Shown in pieces: positions 62,646 to 64,000 of a DNA stretch of 64,000 nt (positions are counted from its first letter, which is position 1; every line of letters starts with the position of its first letter). The notes below the pieces were generated by a model. The model was not told where the DNA came from. It saw only the letters and a program-made list of their open reading frames with translations, and ran no database searches. The stretch comes from Flagellimonas marinaquae (lineage in GTDB: Bacteria; Bacteroidota; Bacteroidia; Flavobacteriales; Flavobacteriaceae), in contig NZ_RZMZ01000015.1 of assembly GCF_003992675.1 (NCBI RefSeq), positions 434,001-498,000 of the forward strand, written 5' to 3'. Both the position numbers and the translations under genes were made by a program.

Positions 62646-63343
62646 GCCTGAATAATATAGATGGTGGGTCTTTTGTCCAAATCCAGCTCTATTTCGCTCC
62701 ACTCGTGCACACTCTTGGTAGAAATGAACTCTTTAGGCAGTGTAATATCTGAAGCAATGCACAACCGTGTCGATTTTTGTAAAGTACGCAAAAGCTCCTT
62801 GAGCAATTTGTTGTTGCGGTAAGGGGTTTCCATAAAAATTTGGGATTGCCCTTGGTCACGGGACACACGTTCCAAATTTTTCACCATTTTTTTACGTTCG
62901 GTGTTGTCGATGGGCAAATACCCATTAAAAGCAAAGTTCTGACCGTTCATGCCGCTGCTCATCATCGCCATTAAAATGGACGAAGGACCCACTAAGGGTA
63001 CTACCTTAATTCGTCTTTCATGGGCTATCCGAATCACATCGGCACCAGGATCGGCTATGCCAGGGCATCCAGCTTCTGAAATGATGCCCACATCAAATCC
63101 ATGGATGCAAGGGTCTAGGAACGAGGGAATCTCTTCGGGATTGGTGTACTTGTTCAACGATTGCAGGTGAAGCTCTGGTTGGGATTTACTCGGACTTACA
63201 CGCTTGATGAAACGTCTGGCCGTCTTTTCGTTCTCCACAATATAATGGTCAATCCGCTCGATGGTTCCCTTGACCGATATGGGCAACACCTCCAAAGGGG
63301 CATTATCGCCCAAGGTTGTGGGTATCAAATAGACTTTGCCCAT
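62642..63343 (-). CDS. RsmI-like tetrapyrrole methylase family methyltransferase
   Basis: SAM-dependent methyltransferase of the tetrapyrrole methylase fold, related to RsmI (16S rRNA cytidine 2'-O). The start at MGKVYLIPTTLGD (63343) gives 233 residues; an ATG at 63370 adds nine. GIISEAGCPGIADPGADVIR near 97-116 and VVPLVGPSSILMAMMSSGMNG near 123-143 are the SAM motifs, with FIMETPYRNNKLL later. It lacks the extra C-terminal domain of full-length RsmI, so this is the short Bacteroidota form; target unproven. Confidence 0.88.
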   Translation of the reverse strand: MGKVYLIPTTLGDNAPLEVLPISVKGTIERIDHYIVENEKTARRFIKRVSPSKSQPELHLQSLNKYTNPEEIPSFLDPCIHGFDVGIISEAGCPGIADPGADVIRIAHERRIKVVPLVGPSSILMAMMSSGMNGQNFAFNGYLPIDNTERKKMVKNLERVSRDQGQSQIFMETPYRNNKLLKELLRTLQKSTRLCIASDITLPKEFISTKSVHEWSEIELDLDKRPTIYIIQA

Positions 63344-63374
63344 GACCAAACCTGGTTTTTCTGCTTCCATAGGT

Positions 63375-63827
63375 TTAATTTAGTTTTTTCGCAATTGCCT
63401 CACAAGCTTGATCGACCATTTGGTAGACATTTTCAAAGCCATCATCGCCGCCATAGTAGGGGTCGGGCACTTCTTGCAAACCCAAATCCACCTCGCTCAG
63501 CAAGAGTTTTACCTTTTGGGCTTCTTGCGCATTGTTGGCTAAGTTGGCCACATCCGAGAAATTGCTTCGGTCCATCACATAAATAAGGTCGAATTCCAAA
63601 AAATCCAATCTGGAAAACTTTCTACAACGTTGATTGCTGATGTCCAAACCATATTTTCGGGCAACAGCAATGGAGCGTTTATCTGGGGGATTGCCAATAT
63701 GGTACCCTGCTGTTCCTGCAGAATCCACAACTACTTTGTCCGAATCCACCTTGGAACGTAAAATACCTTCAGCCAATGGTGACCTGCAAATGTTTCCTAA
63801 GCAGACCATCAAGACTTTGGTTTTCAT
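63375..63827 (-). CDS. low-molecular-weight protein tyrosine phosphatase
   Basis: Cytosolic phosphatase of 150 residues. The active-site loop VCLGNICRSPLAEG has the C-x5-R pattern with Cys about 10, and the general-acid Asp is in VPDPYYGGDDGF near 121-132. The catalytic fold and length are standard. It lies between dnaA and the RsmI-like gene on the same strand, a common flavobacterial order. Substrate unknown; may act on polysaccharide-synthesis tyrosine kinases or arsenate. Confidence 0.95.
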   Translation of the reverse strand: MKTKVLMVCLGNICRSPLAEGILRSKVDSDKVVVDSAGTAGYHIGNPPDKRSIAVARKYGLDISNQRCRKFSRLDFLEFDLIYVMDRSNFSDVANLANNAQEAQKVKLLLSEVDLGLQEVPDPYYGGDDGFENVYQMVDQACEAIAKKLN

Positions 63828-63847
63828 AAACTAGGGTTGTAAAAATT

Positions 63848-64000
63848 CTAGGAGAACTTTTTGTTCAAATCGTCGATGTACTTTCTGAACTGTTTGTCGG
63901 TTTCGGCAAGATTGTCCACCGTTTTGCAGGCGTGGAGCACGGTGGCATGGTCACGCTTCCCGATTTGGGAGCCAATACTGGCCAGTGAGGCTTTGGTAAA
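63848..64000 (-). CDS. dnaA: chromosomal replication initiator DnaA, C-terminal part
   Basis: The visible 50 residues, read to the TAG at 63848, are domain IV: SIGSQIGKRDHATVLHACKT, the dnaA-box-reading helix-turn-helix motif, then VDNLAETDKQFRKYIDDL. The 5' part of the gene is beyond the right edge. Neighbouring genes on the same strand are the phosphatase and RsmI-like genes. Confidence 0.97.
   Translation of the reverse strand, partial: FTKASLASIGSQIGKRDHATVLHACKTVDNLAETDKQFRKYIDDLNKKFS

Overview
The window is a stretch of chromosome from a member of the Bacteroidota, almost certainly a marine-type Flavobacteriaceae (inference). The signs are: Bacteroidota-specific families (DUF4252, DUF4249, DUF4294, DUF6095, DUF6495, TonB receptors with a carboxypeptidase-like N-terminal domain), a fused SerB-SerA protein, monomeric NADP isocitrate dehydrogenase, promoters of the Bacteroidota type (TTG, about 19-20 nt, TAnnTTTG), and dispersed flavobacterial palindromes built around TTCGAGCGCAGTCGAG. 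The gene order resembles Muricauda/Allomuricauda-like genomes, but the genus is not established. I see no phage, integron, insertion sequence, CRISPR array, rRNA or tRNA. It reads as ordinary core genome.

Layout. 1-9.5 kb: an S9 peptidase running off the left edge, a ChaN-like protein, and the three oxidative pentose phosphate enzymes (gnd facing away from zwf and pgl), then a thioesterase, a DUF559 nuclease-like gene with 3' hairpins, and rmuC. 9.5-15.1 kb: vitamin B12 uptake (btuFCD-like operon on the minus strand; a cobalamin riboswitch and BtuB-like receptor on the plus strand). 15.1-19.9 kb: an S41 lipoprotein protease, then an ECF sigma factor, a membrane anti-sigma-like protein and two DUF4252 proteins, then MscS. 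20-25.9 kb: purB, a haem-binding protein, a sirtuin/Gpx/DoxX operon, a SpoU methyltransferase, an SRPBCC gene with a frameshift, and a VOC protein. 25.9-31.5 kb: GH13 lipoprotein, a carboxypeptidase-regulatory-like protein, a DEAD-box helicase, RdgB and an ICMT-like enzyme. 31.8-39.8 kb: SerB-SerA fusion, rlmH, the nadC-yihY-DUF2147-priA operon, and an orphan LytTR regulator. 40-48 kb: rpsF-rpsR-rplI, hisS, Nudix, M42 peptidase and GntP permease. 48-54 kb: a DUF4249/TonB receptor pair and icd. 54.4-64 kb: rplS, trmD, an N-terminally extended GAPDH, a Deg protease, dapF-GNAT-mltG, a lysozyme-like protein, an RsmI-like methyltransferase, LMW-PTP, and the 3' end of dnaA.

How the genes work together. 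The B12 genes form a complete outer-to-inner membrane route. zwf, pgl, gnd and icd are all NADPH-producing or NADPH-linked steps. The sigma/anti-sigma/DUF4252 block looks like a self-regulated envelope module. The most notable points are the one-base frameshift at a slippery-type heptamer in the SRPBCC gene, the fusion of serine pathway steps 1 and 3, the GTAAC-N16-CGTC element before the ECF gene, the nested palindromes at 9.6 and 51.4 kb, and an orphan terminator-like hairpin upstream of icd that may end an unannotated small RNA. No clearly new system was found; everything rated high is a candidate to check.
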